Origin: Bradyrhizobium diazoefficiens
Lineage (GTDB): Bacteria; Pseudomonadota; Alphaproteobacteria; Rhizobiales; Xanthobacteraceae
DNA: 64,000 bases
Assembly (NCBI RefSeq): GCF_018131185.1
Contig: NZ_JAFCJE010000003.1
Location: 682,001-746,000 of the forward strand
Reading direction: 5' to 3'
The notes beneath the pieces are model-generated. The model worked only from the letters and a program-made list of their open reading frames with translations, did no database searches and was not told the origin of the DNA. This document shows, one piece after another, positions 16,803 through 25,254 of this stretch (the stretch's first letter is position 1; the number at the start of each line of letters is the position of its first letter). The translations under genes were made by a program, and so were the position numbers.

Positions 16803-18425
16803 ATGAAGCGCCGCGATTTCCTCAAGTCCGTTTCCGGATTGGCCGCCGGAGCGGCGCTTCCGGCCATGCCGAGCGTCGTCTCCTCCGCCTATGCCGACGC
16901 CCGTTCGGAGACGCTGCTGATCGTCTCGGAAGGCGGCCCCAACAATCTCGACATCCACGGCATCGGCACCAACGTGCCCGGCTATGAGGTGTCCTGGAAT
17001 TGCTACGACCGGCTCATCAGCCACGAGATGAAGAGCGGCCCCGGCGGCGTGCCCTATTACGATCGCGACAAGTTCAAGGGCGAGCTCGCCGAGGACTTCA
17101 AGATCGACGACATGTCGGTCACCTTCAAGCTGCGCAAGAACGCCAAATTCCACGACGGCACGCCTGTCACTGCCAAGGACGTGAAATGGTCGCTCGACCG
17201 CGCCGTGAGCGTCGGCGGCTTCCCGACCTTCCAGATGAGCGCGGGCTCGCTGACCAAGCCGGAGCAGTTCGTCGTGATCGACGACCACACGGTGCGGGTC
17301 GACTTCCTGAAGAAGGACAGGCTCACGATCCCCGATCTCGCCGTGATCGTGCCCTGCATCGTTAACTCCGAGCTCGTGAAGAAGAACGCCAGCGAGAAGG
17401 ACCCCTGGGGTCTCGAATTCACCAAGCAGCAGACCGCGGGCTCCGGCGCCTACAAGGTGACGAAATGGACCGCCGGCACTGAAGTTGTCATGGAGCGCAA
17501 CGACGACTGGGTCTGCGGTCCGCTGCCGAAGATCAAGCGCGTAATCTGGCGCATGGTACCGCAGGCCGGCAATCGTCGTGCGCTGCTGGAGCGCGGCGAT
17601 GCCGACATCTCCTATGAGCTGCCGTTCAAGGATTTCCAGGAGATGAAGGCGAACGGCAAGCTCAATGTGGTCTCGCTGCCGTTCTCCAACGGCATCCAAT
17701 ATATCGGCATGAACGTGACCAAGCCGCCGTTCGACAATCCGAAGGTGCGGCAGGCCGTCGCCTATGCACTGCCGTACCAGAAGATCATGGACGCGGTGCT
17801 GTTCGGGCTCGCCAACCCGATGTTCGGTGCGGCCAAGGACAAGGCCACCGAAGTCGCCTGGCCGCAGCCGCACAAATACAACACCGACATGGAGAAGGCG
17901 AAGGCGCTCTTGGCGGAAGCCGGCTATGCCAACGGCTTCGAGACGACGATCTCGTTCGATCTCAATTTCGCTGGCGTCAACGAGCCGCTCTGCGTGCTGG
18001 TGCAGGAGAGCCTGGCTCAGATCGGCATCAAGACCACCATCAACAAGGTGCCCGGCGCCAATTGGCGCACCGAGTTGAACAAGAAGGAGATGCCGCTCTT
18101 CACCAACGTGTTCTCGGGTTGGCTCGATTACCCCGAATACTTCTTCTACTGGTGCTATCACGGCAACAATTCCGTCTTCAACACCATGAGCTACAAGTCG
18201 GCGGAGATGGACAAGCTGATCGACGGCGCGCGCACGGCCGCCGCGACCGGCGACACGGCGACCTACGACAAGGACGTGAAAGGCTTCGTCGACCTCGCCT
18301 TCACCGACGTGCCGCGCATCCCGCTGTACCAGCCCTTCGTCAACGTCGCGATGCAGAAGAACGTCAGCGGCTACCAATACTGGTTCCACCGGAGGCTGGA
18401 TTATCGCGCGATGGCGAAGGGGTGA
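16803..18425 (+). CDS. ABC importer binding protein, family 5 (peptide/nickel type), Tat-exported
   Basis: 540-aa periplasmic binding protein. The ATG at 16803 has GGAG upstream; the protein begins MKRRDFLKS, a clear twin-arginine signal, so it is probably exported folded. Family-5 signatures: TFKLRKNAKFHDGTPVTAKDVKWS near residue 115, and VRQAVAYALPYQKI. First gene of an operon continuing with two permeases, a double ATPase and amidohydrolase genes (atzG, atzE), so the ligand is more likely a small amide or ureide than a peptide. The last point is inference from context. Confidence 0.93.
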   Translation: MKRRDFLKSVSGLAAGAALPAMPSVVSSAYADARSETLLIVSEGGPNNLDIHGIGTNVPGYEVSWNCYDRLISHEMKSGPGGVPYYDRDKFKGELAEDFKIDDMSVTFKLRKNAKFHDGTPVTAKDVKWSLDRAVSVGGFPTFQMSAGSLTKPEQFVVIDDHTVRVDFLKKDRLTIPDLAVIVPCIVNSELVKKNASEKDPWGLEFTKQQTAGSGAYKVTKWTAGTEVVMERNDDWVCGPLPKIKRVIWRMVPQAGNRRALLERGDADISYELPFKDFQEMKANGKLNVVSLPFSNGIQYIGMNVTKPPFDNPKVRQAVAYALPYQKIMDAVLFGLANPMFGAAKDKATEVAWPQPHKYNTDMEKAKALLAEAGYANGFETTISFDLNFAGVNEPLCVLVQESLAQIGIKTTINKVPGANWRTELNKKEMPLFTNVFSGWLDYPEYFFYWCYHGNNSVFNTMSYKSAEMDKLIDGARTAAATGDTATYDKDVKGFVDLAFTDVPRIPLYQPFVNVAMQKNVSGYQYWFHRRLDYRAMAKG

Positions 18426-18486
18426 GACGTCATGGGGCCCGCGGTGCTGGCTGTCCCTTCACGTGAGGTGAGCACACTCTTCAGGC

Positions 18487-18630
18487 TCCCTCCCCCCTTG
18501 CGGGGGAGGGTTGGGGAGAGGGGTAGCCCAAGCAATGGTGTTCATTGTCGCGCGCGGTCTGTTCTTCGTCACACCATGGGTCCCCGTGTGGCACCCCTCT
18601 CCCTGGCCCTCCCCCGCAAGGGGGGAGGGA
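18487..18630. repeat. Paired inverted repeats (CTCCCCCTTGCGGGGGAGGG type)
   Basis: TCCCTCCCCCCTTGCGGGG with GAGGGTTGGGGAGAGGGGTA at the left is inverted relative to CACCCCTCTCCCTGGCCCTC with CCCCGCAAGGGGGGAGGGA at the right. Each half is itself a hairpin. It lies between the binding protein and first permease genes, where it could protect the upstream mRNA. Confidence 0.8.
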
Positions 18631-18688
18631 ACGCAGCGGAGCAAGTGGCTCGATCTCGCTGTCAAGCTGAGCACATCAGGAGCACCCC

Positions 18689-19702
18689 ATGCTGACCATG
18701 ATCGGCAAGCGCCTGATGTTCGCGATCCCCTCGCTGATCGGCGTCGTCATTGTCACCTTCCTGCTGACGCGGGCGCTGCCCGGTGATCCCGCCGCTTATT
18801 TCGCCGGTCCCGCCGCAACGAAAGAAGCCGTCGAGCAGATCCGCAAGAAGCTCGGCCTCGACAGGCCGCTGATCGAGCAGTTCTTCCGCTACACCAACGA
18901 CCTCGCCCATGGCGATTTCGGCAACTCGCTCACCACGGGTCAGCCGGTCGCAGCCGAAATCCGCAACCGTCTGCCGGCCTCCGCCGAGTTGACGCTGCTG
19001 GGCCTCGTCGTCTCCGTCGTGATCGCGATTCCGCTCGGCGTGTTGGCTGCGACGCGGCCGGGATCATGGATCGACCATCTCTGTCGCATCACGACAACGG
19101 CGGGCGTCTCGCTGCCGGTGTTCTTCACCGGCCTCGTGCTGGTCTATGTGTTCTATTTCCGCCTCGGCTGGTCGCCCGCGCCGCTCGGCCGTCTCGACGT
19201 GTTCTACAGCGCGCCGCCGACGGTCACAGGCTTCTATCTGATCGACACCCTGATCGCGCGCGATCTCGAGGCGTTCCGTTCCGCGCTGAGCCAATTGATC
19301 CTCCCCGCGACGACGCTCGCGATCTTCTCGCTGGCGCCGATCGCGCGCATGACGCGTGCCTCGATGCTCGCGGTGCTGGCTTCAGAATTCGTCCGCACCG
19401 CGCGCGCCAGCGGCCTGTCGCCGGCAACCGTCATCGTCACCTATGCCTTCCGCAACGCCATGCTTCCCGTCATCACCACGCTCAGCATGGTGTTCTCGTT
19501 CCTGCTCGGCGCCAACGTGCTGGTCGAAAAAGTGTTCGCCTGGCCCGGCATCGGCTCCTACGCGGTGGAAGCGCTGATCTCCTCGGACTTCGCGCCGGTG
19601 CAGGGTTTCGTGCTGACCATGGCGGTCATGTACGTGCTGCTCAATCTGATCATCGACATTTTGTACGGCGTGATCGATCCCCGCGTCAGGTTGGAGGGCT
19701 AG
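18689..19702 (+). CDS. ABC importer permease, DppB-like
   Basis: 337-aa inner-membrane permease with about six transmembrane helices. Typical DppB/OppB features: N-terminal LTRALPGDPA, the EAA-type loop FVRTARASGLSPATVIVTYAFRNAMLPVIT, and a C-terminal DPRVRLEG. Ribosome site AGGAG precedes the ATG. Second gene of the importer operon; the next permease starts 4 bp after its stop. Confidence 0.95.
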   Translation: MLTMIGKRLMFAIPSLIGVVIVTFLLTRALPGDPAAYFAGPAATKEAVEQIRKKLGLDRPLIEQFFRYTNDLAHGDFGNSLTTGQPVAAEIRNRLPASAELTLLGLVVSVVIAIPLGVLAATRPGSWIDHLCRITTTAGVSLPVFFTGLVLVYVFYFRLGWSPAPLGRLDVFYSAPPTVTGFYLIDTLIARDLEAFRSALSQLILPATTLAIFSLAPIARMTRASMLAVLASEFVRTARASGLSPATVIVTYAFRNAMLPVITTLSMVFSFLLGANVLVEKVFAWPGIGSYAVEALISSDFAPVQGFVLTMAVMYVLLNLIIDILYGVIDPRVRLEG

Positions 19703-19705
19703 ACT

Positions 19706-20605
19706 ATGAGCTCCGTTGCGCCTGCTGTTGAACCCGTCGGTCCCGCCCGCACGTCGGGACTCGCTGCCGTCCTCGAACAAACCCGCTACGTGCTCGGCGA
19801 GAACAAGGTCACGGGCTTTGCCTTCGCGCTGCTGATCCTGATCCTCGTCGCCGCGATCTTCGGCCCCTATGTGGTGCCGTATGATCCGCTGGCTTCCGAC
19901 ACCGCTGCGGCGCTGAAGCCGCCCTCGGCGGCGCACTGGTTCGGCACCGACCAGCTCGGGCGCGACATCTTCAGCCGCGTCATCGTCGCGACCCGGCTCG
20001 ACGTCTTCATCGCGATCGCCTCGGTCGCGCTGGTGTTCCTGATGGGCGGGCTGGCCGGCATTGCCGCGGGTTATTTCGGCGGCTGGACCGACCGCATCGT
20101 CGGCCGCATCGCCGACACCATCATGGCCTTTCCGCTGTTCGTGCTGGCCATGGGCATCGTCGCCGCCCTCGGCAACACCGTGCAGAACATCATCCTGGCC
20201 ACCGCCATCGTGAACTTCCCGCTCTATGCCCGCGTCGCGCGCGCCGAGGCCAATGTCCGCCGCAATGCCGGCTTCGTGCAGGCCGCGCGTCTGTCGGGCA
20301 ATGGCGAGTTCCGCATCCTGCTGGTGCACATCCTGCCCAACATCATGCCGATCATGATCGTGCAGATGTCGCTGACCATGGGCTACGCCATCCTCAATGC
20401 CGCGGGCCTGTCCTTCATCGGCCTCGGCGTCCGCCCGCCCACCGCCGAATGGGGCATCATGGTCGCCGAGGGCGCCGGCTTCATGGTGTCGGGCGAATGG
20501 TGGATTGCACTCTTCCCCGGCCTTGCCCTGATGATCGCCGTGTTCTGCTTCAACCTCCTCGGCGACGGCCTGCGCGACATCGTCGATCCGCAAAGGAGGA
20601 CGTGA
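19706..20605 (+). CDS. ABC importer permease, DppC-like
   Basis: 299-aa inner-membrane permease. N-terminal domain with GTDQLGRDIFSRVIVATRLD, the coupling loop FVQAARLSGNGEFRILLVHILPNI, and end DGLRDIVDPQRRT, all typical of DppC/OppC. Pairs with the preceding DppB-like subunit to form the translocation pore. Its stop TGA overlaps the ATG of a short reading frame (TGATG at 20603-20607). Confidence 0.95.
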   Translation: MSSVAPAVEPVGPARTSGLAAVLEQTRYVLGENKVTGFAFALLILILVAAIFGPYVVPYDPLASDTAAALKPPSAAHWFGTDQLGRDIFSRVIVATRLDVFIAIASVALVFLMGGLAGIAAGYFGGWTDRIVGRIADTIMAFPLFVLAMGIVAALGNTVQNIILATAIVNFPLYARVARAEANVRRNAGFVQAARLSGNGEFRILLVHILPNIMPIMIVQMSLTMGYAILNAAGLSFIGLGVRPPTAEWGIMVAEGAGFMVSGEWWIALFPGLALMIAVFCFNLLGDGLRDIVDPQRRT

Positions 20606-20700
20606 TGGCAAATTTCCGCTCAAAATTCCCCAGCGATTCCAATGCCATTCTACTGTGCATGGGGTTGTTTTCGCGTTTTTTGCTTCGTAGGCCCAGATGA
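20605..20700 (+). CDS. Possible 31-aa small protein bridging permease and ATPase genes
   Basis: A short frame starting at an ATG that overlaps the upstream stop (TGATG) and has a near-perfect ribosome site, AAAGGAGGACG, inside the end of the permease gene. It ends at a TGA that overlaps the ATG of the ATPase gene (ATGA at 20697-20700). The product is basic with a hydrophobic middle (AILLCMGLFSRFLL). The junctions argue for translation, at least as a coupler to the ATPase. Against it, codon use is poor for this genome (AGG, AGA, CTA, several TTT) and the stretch may be an inserted dispersed repeat. The ATPase gene itself has no good ribosome site, so coupling is plausible. Confidence 0.4.
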   Translation: MANFRSKFPSDSNAILLCMGLFSRFLLRRPR

Positions 20701-22433
20701 CCGCCCAGCCCCTGCTCGACGTTCAGGACCTCACCGTCGAATTCACCACCCGCCGCGGCATCGTCAAGGCGGTGCAGCACGTCAACATCTCCGTCGCCAA
20801 GGGCGAGACGCTCGCCATCGTCGGCGAGTCCGGCTCCGGCAAGTCGGTGACCTCCTACGCGGTGATGCGCATCCTCGACCGTGCCGGGCGGATCGCCGAG
20901 GGCTCGGTGATGTTCTCCGGCATCGACGTCAAGGCCGCGACCGAGGACCAGATGCGGGACCTGCGCGGGCGGGAGGTCTCGATGATCTTCCAGAACCCGC
21001 GCGCCGCGCTCAACCCGATCCGCAAAGTCGGCGACCAGATCGAGGACGTGCTGCGCACCCATGTGCAGCAGGCCCAGGTGGCCGATCACGGCGAGAAGGC
21101 GATCGAGGCGCTGGAGCAGGTCAAGATCGCTCGCCCGCGCGAGCGCTACCACGCCTATCCGTTCGAGCTCTCGGGCGGCATGTGCCAGCGCGTCGTCATT
21201 GCGCTCGCGCTCGCCTGCAATCCACAGCTGCTGATCGCGGACGAGCCGACCACCGGCCTCGACGTCACCACGCAGAAGGCGGTGATGGATCTGATCGTCG
21301 AGCTGACCAAGCGCCGCGCGATGTCGACCATCCTGATCACCCACGATCTCGGCCTTGCCGCGGCCTATTGCGACCGCGTCGTGGTGATGGAGAAGGGCCG
21401 CGTGGTCGAGACCGCCAAGGCCGCCGACATCTTCGCGAACCCGCAGCACCCCTACACCAAGAAGCTGATGCGCGCCACGCCGCGGCTTGGCGTGAGCTTG
21501 CGGGATCTGCTGCCGGAGGAGGAGGGAGCAACCTCATCCGCGTCCGTCGTCGCTTCGCCCGACCGGCGCGTCGGGCAAAGCGATGAGAAGAGCGCGCAGC
21601 CCCTTCTCCTCGTCGACAAGCTCGTCAAGGAATACCCCCGACAGGGCGCCACCGCCGTGCTCGGAAAACTGTTCGGCCGCAAGCCGCCGGTGGAGCCGGA
21701 CGTGTTCCGCGCCGTCGACGGCATCGGCTTCTCGATCAGCCATGGCGAGAGCGTCGGGCTCGTCGGCGAATCCGGCTGCGGCAAATCGACGACGTCGATG
21801 ATGGTGATGCGCCTCCTGGACCAGACCTCCGGCCTGATCCAGTTCGACGGCGAGGACATCGGCGGCATCGCGCCTGCCGCCTTCGCCCGGATGCCGCAGC
21901 GCAGTCGCATCCAGATGGTGTTCCAGGACCCGACCGACAGCCTCAACCCGCGCTTCACGGCCGCGCGCGCCATCGCCGACCCCATCATGCAGCTGGGTGA
22001 TGTCAGGGGACGCGACGCACTTCGGGCCCGCTGCGAGGAACTGGCGACCATGGTCGGCCTGCCGCACAACCTGCTCGACCGCTTTCCGCACCAATTATCC
22101 GGCGGCCAGAAGGCCCGCGTCGGCATCGCCCGCGCCATCGCGCTGCATCCGAAGCTCGTCATCCTGGACGAGCCGACGGCGGCGTTGGACGTCTCGGTGC
22201 AGGCCGTCGTGCTCAATCTGCTTCAGGATCTGAAGCAGCGGCTGGGTATGAGCTATCTGTTCGTCTCGCATGATTTGAATGTGGTGCGCTTGTTGTGCGA
22301 TCGTGTCATTGTGATGCGGACGGGACGGATCGTCGAGGAGGGCTCTTCCGAGCAGGTGCTCGGCGATCCCCAGGACGACTACACCAAGGAACTGCTGACG
22401 GCGATCCCGCATCCGCCGTTGCCGGTGCACTGA
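20697..22433 (+). CDS. ABC importer double ATPase, DppD-DppF fusion
   Basis: 578-aa fused ATP-binding protein with two complete nucleotide-binding domains. First: Walker A GESGSGKS at residues 43-50, signature LSGGMCQRV, Walker B LLIADEPTTGLD. Second: Walker A GESGCGKS at about 357-364, signature LSGGQKARVGIARAI, Walker B LVILDEPTAALD. The linker near residue 275-300 is charged and probably flexible. It energises the two permeases encoded just upstream. Confidence 0.95.
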   Translation: MTAQPLLDVQDLTVEFTTRRGIVKAVQHVNISVAKGETLAIVGESGSGKSVTSYAVMRILDRAGRIAEGSVMFSGIDVKAATEDQMRDLRGREVSMIFQNPRAALNPIRKVGDQIEDVLRTHVQQAQVADHGEKAIEALEQVKIARPRERYHAYPFELSGGMCQRVVIALALACNPQLLIADEPTTGLDVTTQKAVMDLIVELTKRRAMSTILITHDLGLAAAYCDRVVVMEKGRVVETAKAADIFANPQHPYTKKLMRATPRLGVSLRDLLPEEEGATSSASVVASPDRRVGQSDEKSAQPLLLVDKLVKEYPRQGATAVLGKLFGRKPPVEPDVFRAVDGIGFSISHGESVGLVGESGCGKSTTSMMVMRLLDQTSGLIQFDGEDIGGIAPAAFARMPQRSRIQMVFQDPTDSLNPRFTAARAIADPIMQLGDVRGRDALRARCEELATMVGLPHNLLDRFPHQLSGGQKARVGIARAIALHPKLVILDEPTAALDVSVQAVVLNLLQDLKQRLGMSYLFVSHDLNVVRLLCDRVIVMRTGRIVEEGSSEQVLGDPQDDYTKELLTAIPHPPLPVH

Positions 22434-22451
22434 GATCAGCTTGAGAGAGTG

Positions 22452-22631
22452 ATGGCCGAACCCCTGGACGACTATATCGACGCCGTATCCAAAGCGCTGG
22501 CGCTGCCGGTCGAGGAGGCCTGGAGGCCCGCGGTGCGTGCGAATCTCGACGTGTCGCTGCGCCTTTCCCGCCTCGTCGACGAATTCGCGCTGCCGGACGA
22601 GACCGAGCCGGCGCCGATCTTCACGGTCTGA
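22452..22631 (+). CDS. atzG: AtzG-like small subunit (DUF4089)
   Basis: 59-aa protein with the DUF4089/AtzG pattern (DDYIDAVSKALALPVEEAWRPAVRANL, then a C-terminal ETEPAPIFTV). In characterised systems AtzG binds and stabilises the AtzE amidase in a complex that resembles the GatC-GatA part of the transamidosome. Located immediately before the atzE-type gene, 7 bp apart, and 18 bp after the ATPase gene, so it is in the same operon. Start chosen at the ATG at 22452; a GTG directly before it is also possible. Confidence 0.9.
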   Translation: MAEPLDDYIDAVSKALALPVEEAWRPAVRANLDVSLRLSRLVDEFALPDETEPAPIFTV

Positions 22632-22638
22632 TGCTGCC

Positions 22639-24030
22639 ATGACCACCAAGCCAGAAACGGCCTCGGGAATCGCAAGCGCGGTCGCGGCCCGCAAAATGTC
22701 CGCGCTCGATGCCACCGAAGCCGCGCTTTCGCGCATCAAGCAGCACGACACCATTCTCAATTCCTTCACTGACGTCACCGCCGATCGCGCCCGCGCCAAG
22801 GCGCGCGCGATCGACGCCGACATCGCAGCCGGAAAGGAAATCGGCCCGCTCGCCGGCGTACCTTTCGCGGTGAAGAACCTGTTCGATGTCGCGGGCCTGC
22901 CCACACGTGCGGGCTCGAAGATCAACCGCGACCTCGCGCCGGCCAAACGTGACGCCACGCTGATCGAGCGGATGGAAGCCGCCGGCGCCGTTCTGGTCGG
23001 CGCGCTCAACATGGGCGAATACGCCTACGACTTCACCGGCGAGAACGTCCATGACGGTCCCTCGCGCAATCCGCATGATACGACGCGGATGACCGGCGGT
23101 TCCTCCGGTGGTTCGGGCAGCGCCGTCGGCGGCGCGCTGGTGCCGATCGCGCTGGGCTCGGACACCAACGGTTCGATCCGCGTGCCGTCCTCCTTCTGCG
23201 GCATCTTCGGTTTGAAGCCGACCTATGGCCGGCTCACTCGGGCGCGTTCCTTTCCGTTCGTCGCGAGCCTCGATCATCTCGGCCCGTTCGCGCGTTCGGT
23301 CACCGATCTCGCGCTCGCCTATGATGTGATGCAGGGCCCGGATGCGGAGGACAGCGCCTGCACGACGCGCGGGCTGGAGCCGACGCTGCCGCTGATCGCC
23401 AATCCGGTCTCGGACCTGCGGATCGCGATCGCGGGCGGATATTTCCAGAAGAACGTGTTCCCGGAAGCCGTCGAGGCCGTCGGCCGCGTCGCCAAGGCGC
23501 TCGGCGCAACGCAAGTCGTGGATATTCCCGAAGCCGCGCGCGCCCGCGCGGCGGCCTACGTCATCACCACCACCGAAGGCGCTTCGCTCCACCTCGATCG
23601 CCTGCGCAAGCGCCCGAACGATTTCGATCCGGCCGTGCGCGACCGGCTGATTGCAGGCGCGATGGTACCTGCGCCCATGGTCGACCGCGCGCAAAAATTC
23701 CGCCGTTGGTACCGCGCGCAGCTTGCCGAGATCTTCAAGTCCGTCGACGTGCTGCTGGCGCCCGCGACGCCCTGCACCGCGCCGAAACTCGGCCAGGTGA
23801 ATTTCAATCTCGACGGCGTCGAGCTTCCGGTCCGCGCCAATATCGGCGTTCACACCCAGCCGATCTCCTTCATCGGGTTGCCGGTGGTCGCGGTGCCGGT
23901 GCCGCTCGAGCCGCTGCCGATCGGCGTGCAGATCATCGCCGCGCCCTGGCGCGAGGACATCGCGCTTCGTGTCGCGCACGCATTGGAAAAGATGGGTGTG
24001 GCATCCGCGCCTGCTCCAAGGGGACTTTAA
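22639..24030 (+). CDS. atzE: AtzE-type amidohydrolase (amidase signature family)
   Basis: 463-aa amidase-signature enzyme. The Ser-cisSer-Lys triad is complete: Lys79 in PFAVKNLFD, Ser155 in TGGSSGGSG and Ser179 in SDTNGSIRVP, with the diagnostic spacing of 24 between the serines. AtzE hydrolyses 1-carboxybiuret in cyanuric acid breakdown; the HpxY-like members act in oxalurate/ureide catabolism. The neighbouring atzG and hpxZ/atzH-like genes put it firmly in this group. No cyanuric acid hydrolase gene is in the window, so the true substrate may be a purine-derived ureide. Confidence 0.9.
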   Translation: MTTKPETASGIASAVAARKMSALDATEAALSRIKQHDTILNSFTDVTADRARAKARAIDADIAAGKEIGPLAGVPFAVKNLFDVAGLPTRAGSKINRDLAPAKRDATLIERMEAAGAVLVGALNMGEYAYDFTGENVHDGPSRNPHDTTRMTGGSSGGSGSAVGGALVPIALGSDTNGSIRVPSSFCGIFGLKPTYGRLTRARSFPFVASLDHLGPFARSVTDLALAYDVMQGPDAEDSACTTRGLEPTLPLIANPVSDLRIAIAGGYFQKNVFPEAVEAVGRVAKALGATQVVDIPEAARARAAAYVITTTEGASLHLDRLRKRPNDFDPAVRDRLIAGAMVPAPMVDRAQKFRRWYRAQLAEIFKSVDVLLAPATPCTAPKLGQVNFNLDGVELPVRANIGVHTQPISFIGLPVVAVPVPLEPLPIGVQIIAAPWREDIALRVAHALEKMGVASAPAPRGL

Positions 24031-24438
24031 GTGGAATTTGAGATGGAGATCGATCTCCCCGAGGTGATCGCGGAAGTCAAAGCCGCGTTCGAGCGTTATG
24101 AGCAGGCCCTCGTCAGCAACGACGTCGCGGTGCTGGGCGAGCTGTTCCGCAACGATCCCCGCACGCTGCGCTACGGCATCGGCGAGAACCTCTACGGCTA
24201 CGAGGCGATAAGCGGATTCCGCGCCGGCCGATCGCCGGTCGGCCTGAACCGCCGCACCACAAAGACGGTCATCTCGAGCTATGGCCGCGACACGGCCGTT
24301 GCTTCCACGCTGTTCTATCGCGACACCGCGCCCGGCAAGGTCGGCCGGCAGATGCAGACCTGGATTCGCTTTCCCGAGGGCTGGCGCGTCGTCGCCGCCC
24401 ATGTCAGCATCATCGACGAGCCGAAAGAGACCGCATGA
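24031..24438 (+). CDS. hpxZ: HpxZ/AtzH-like protein (DUF3225)
   Basis: 135 aa from the GTG at 24031, which directly follows the atzE stop and has AAGGGGA 7 nt upstream; an ATG at 24043 would give a start closer to known HpxZ proteins. NTF2-like fold: [30 protein letters not shown], then [15 protein letters not shown] and [12 protein letters not shown]. Members are encoded with HpxX/HpxY or AtzG/AtzE and act in oxalurate catabolism or on carboxylated ureas. Overlaps the regulator gene by 4 bp. Confidence 0.87.
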   Translation: MEFEMEIDLPEVIAEVKAAFERYEQALVSNDVAVLGELFRNDPRTLRYGIGENLYGYEAISGFRAGRSPVGLNRRTTKTVISSYGRDTAVASTLFYRDTAPGKVGRQMQTWIRFPEGWRVVAAHVSIIDEPKETA

Positions 24439-25157
24439 CGCTCGACGAGTTTCCGCGAGGGACACCGCCGGCTGAACCGGTCGTGCCGCGCGTCGATCGT
24501 CCCTCGGCATCGGTGCAGAAGGTCACCCGCGCAGAGGAGCTGCGCCTGCAACTCGCGGACGAGATCGTGCGCGGCGCCCTGGCCCCCGGCGCGCCGCTGG
24601 ACGAGACCGACATCGCGCGCCGCTTCAACGTCTCGCGGACGCCGGTACGTGAGGCGCTGCGCCAGCTCGTGGCAAGCGGCCTCGTCGAAGCGCGCGCCCA
24701 TCGCGGCGCGGTGGTGGCGCAGCCCTCGATCGAGCGGCTGACGGGCATGTTCGAGGCGATGGCCGAGCTCGAGGCGCTGTGCGCAGGGCTCGCCGCCGAG
24801 CGCATGTCCGCGGCCGAGCGCCATGGCCTCGAGGCTGTCCACGAGGAGCTGCGGCTGCTGAGCTACGCCGGCAATCCCGACCGCTTTCACGAGGTCAACG
24901 AGCGCTTCCACAACGCGATCTATGCGGGATCGCAGAACGGCTATATCGCCGAGATCACGCTGGCGACGCGCGTGCGCGTTCAGCCGTTCCGCCGCGCCCA
25001 GTTCCGCAACCTCGGACGTCTCGCCAAATCCCAAGCCGAGCACGACCGCGTCGTCGTCGCCATCATGCGCGGCGACAAGCAGGGCGCGGCCGCCGCGATG
25101 CGCGCGCATATCGAGCTGGTGCGCGGCGAGTACGAGATTTACGCAGTGTCGCTGTAG
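24435..25157 (+). CDS. GntR-family (FadR subfamily) regulator
   Basis: 240 aa. Winged helix at about residues 30-95 ([44 protein letters not shown]), then an all-helical FCD ligand-binding domain with metal-type residues ([25 protein letters not shown]). Start overlaps the hpxZ stop (ATGA). Last gene of the importer/amidohydrolase operon, so it is likely a local regulator responding to a pathway intermediate. Confidence 0.93.
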   Translation: MTLDEFPRGTPPAEPVVPRVDRPSASVQKVTRAEELRLQLADEIVRGALAPGAPLDETDIARRFNVSRTPVREALRQLVASGLVEARAHRGAVVAQPSIERLTGMFEAMAELEALCAGLAAERMSAAERHGLEAVHEELRLLSYAGNPDRFHEVNERFHNAIYAGSQNGYIAEITLATRVRVQPFRRAQFRNLGRLAKSQAEHDRVVVAIMRGDKQGAAAAMRAHIELVRGEYEIYAVSL

Positions 25158-25160
25158 TGT

Positions 25161-25250
25161 CGTAGGGCGGGCAAGGGCGCAAAGCACCGTGCCCACGATC
25201 TTCTCATGAAGCACGAGATCGTGGGCACGCTTCGCTTTGCCCGTTCTAGG
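25161..25250. repeat. Palindromic repeat (GTAGGGCGGGCAAGG type)
   Basis: Diverged copy of the element at 8082: CGTAGGGCGGGCAAGGGCGC and CCGTGCCCACGATC on the left, GATCGTGGGCACGC and CTTTGCCCGTTCTAGG on the right. It fills the convergent gap between the GntR and allophanate hydrolase genes and may end transcription from both sides. Confidence 0.8.
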
Positions 25251-25254
25251 AGGC

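Noticed and set aside
16716..18389. 557-codon minus-strand frame opposite the family-5 binding protein
   Set aside because: Shadow of a well-supported gene with Tat signal and family motifs; composition is not protein-like.
16803..22433. Reading the importer as a plain dipeptide transporter
   Set aside because: Family-5 importers have many substrates, and the operon continues directly into ureide-type amidohydrolase genes, so a peptide assignment would be unsupported.
22621..24510. 629-codon minus-strand frame opposite atzE
   Set aside because: Runs antisense through an intact amidase with its catalytic triad and into the next genes; no recognisable domain.
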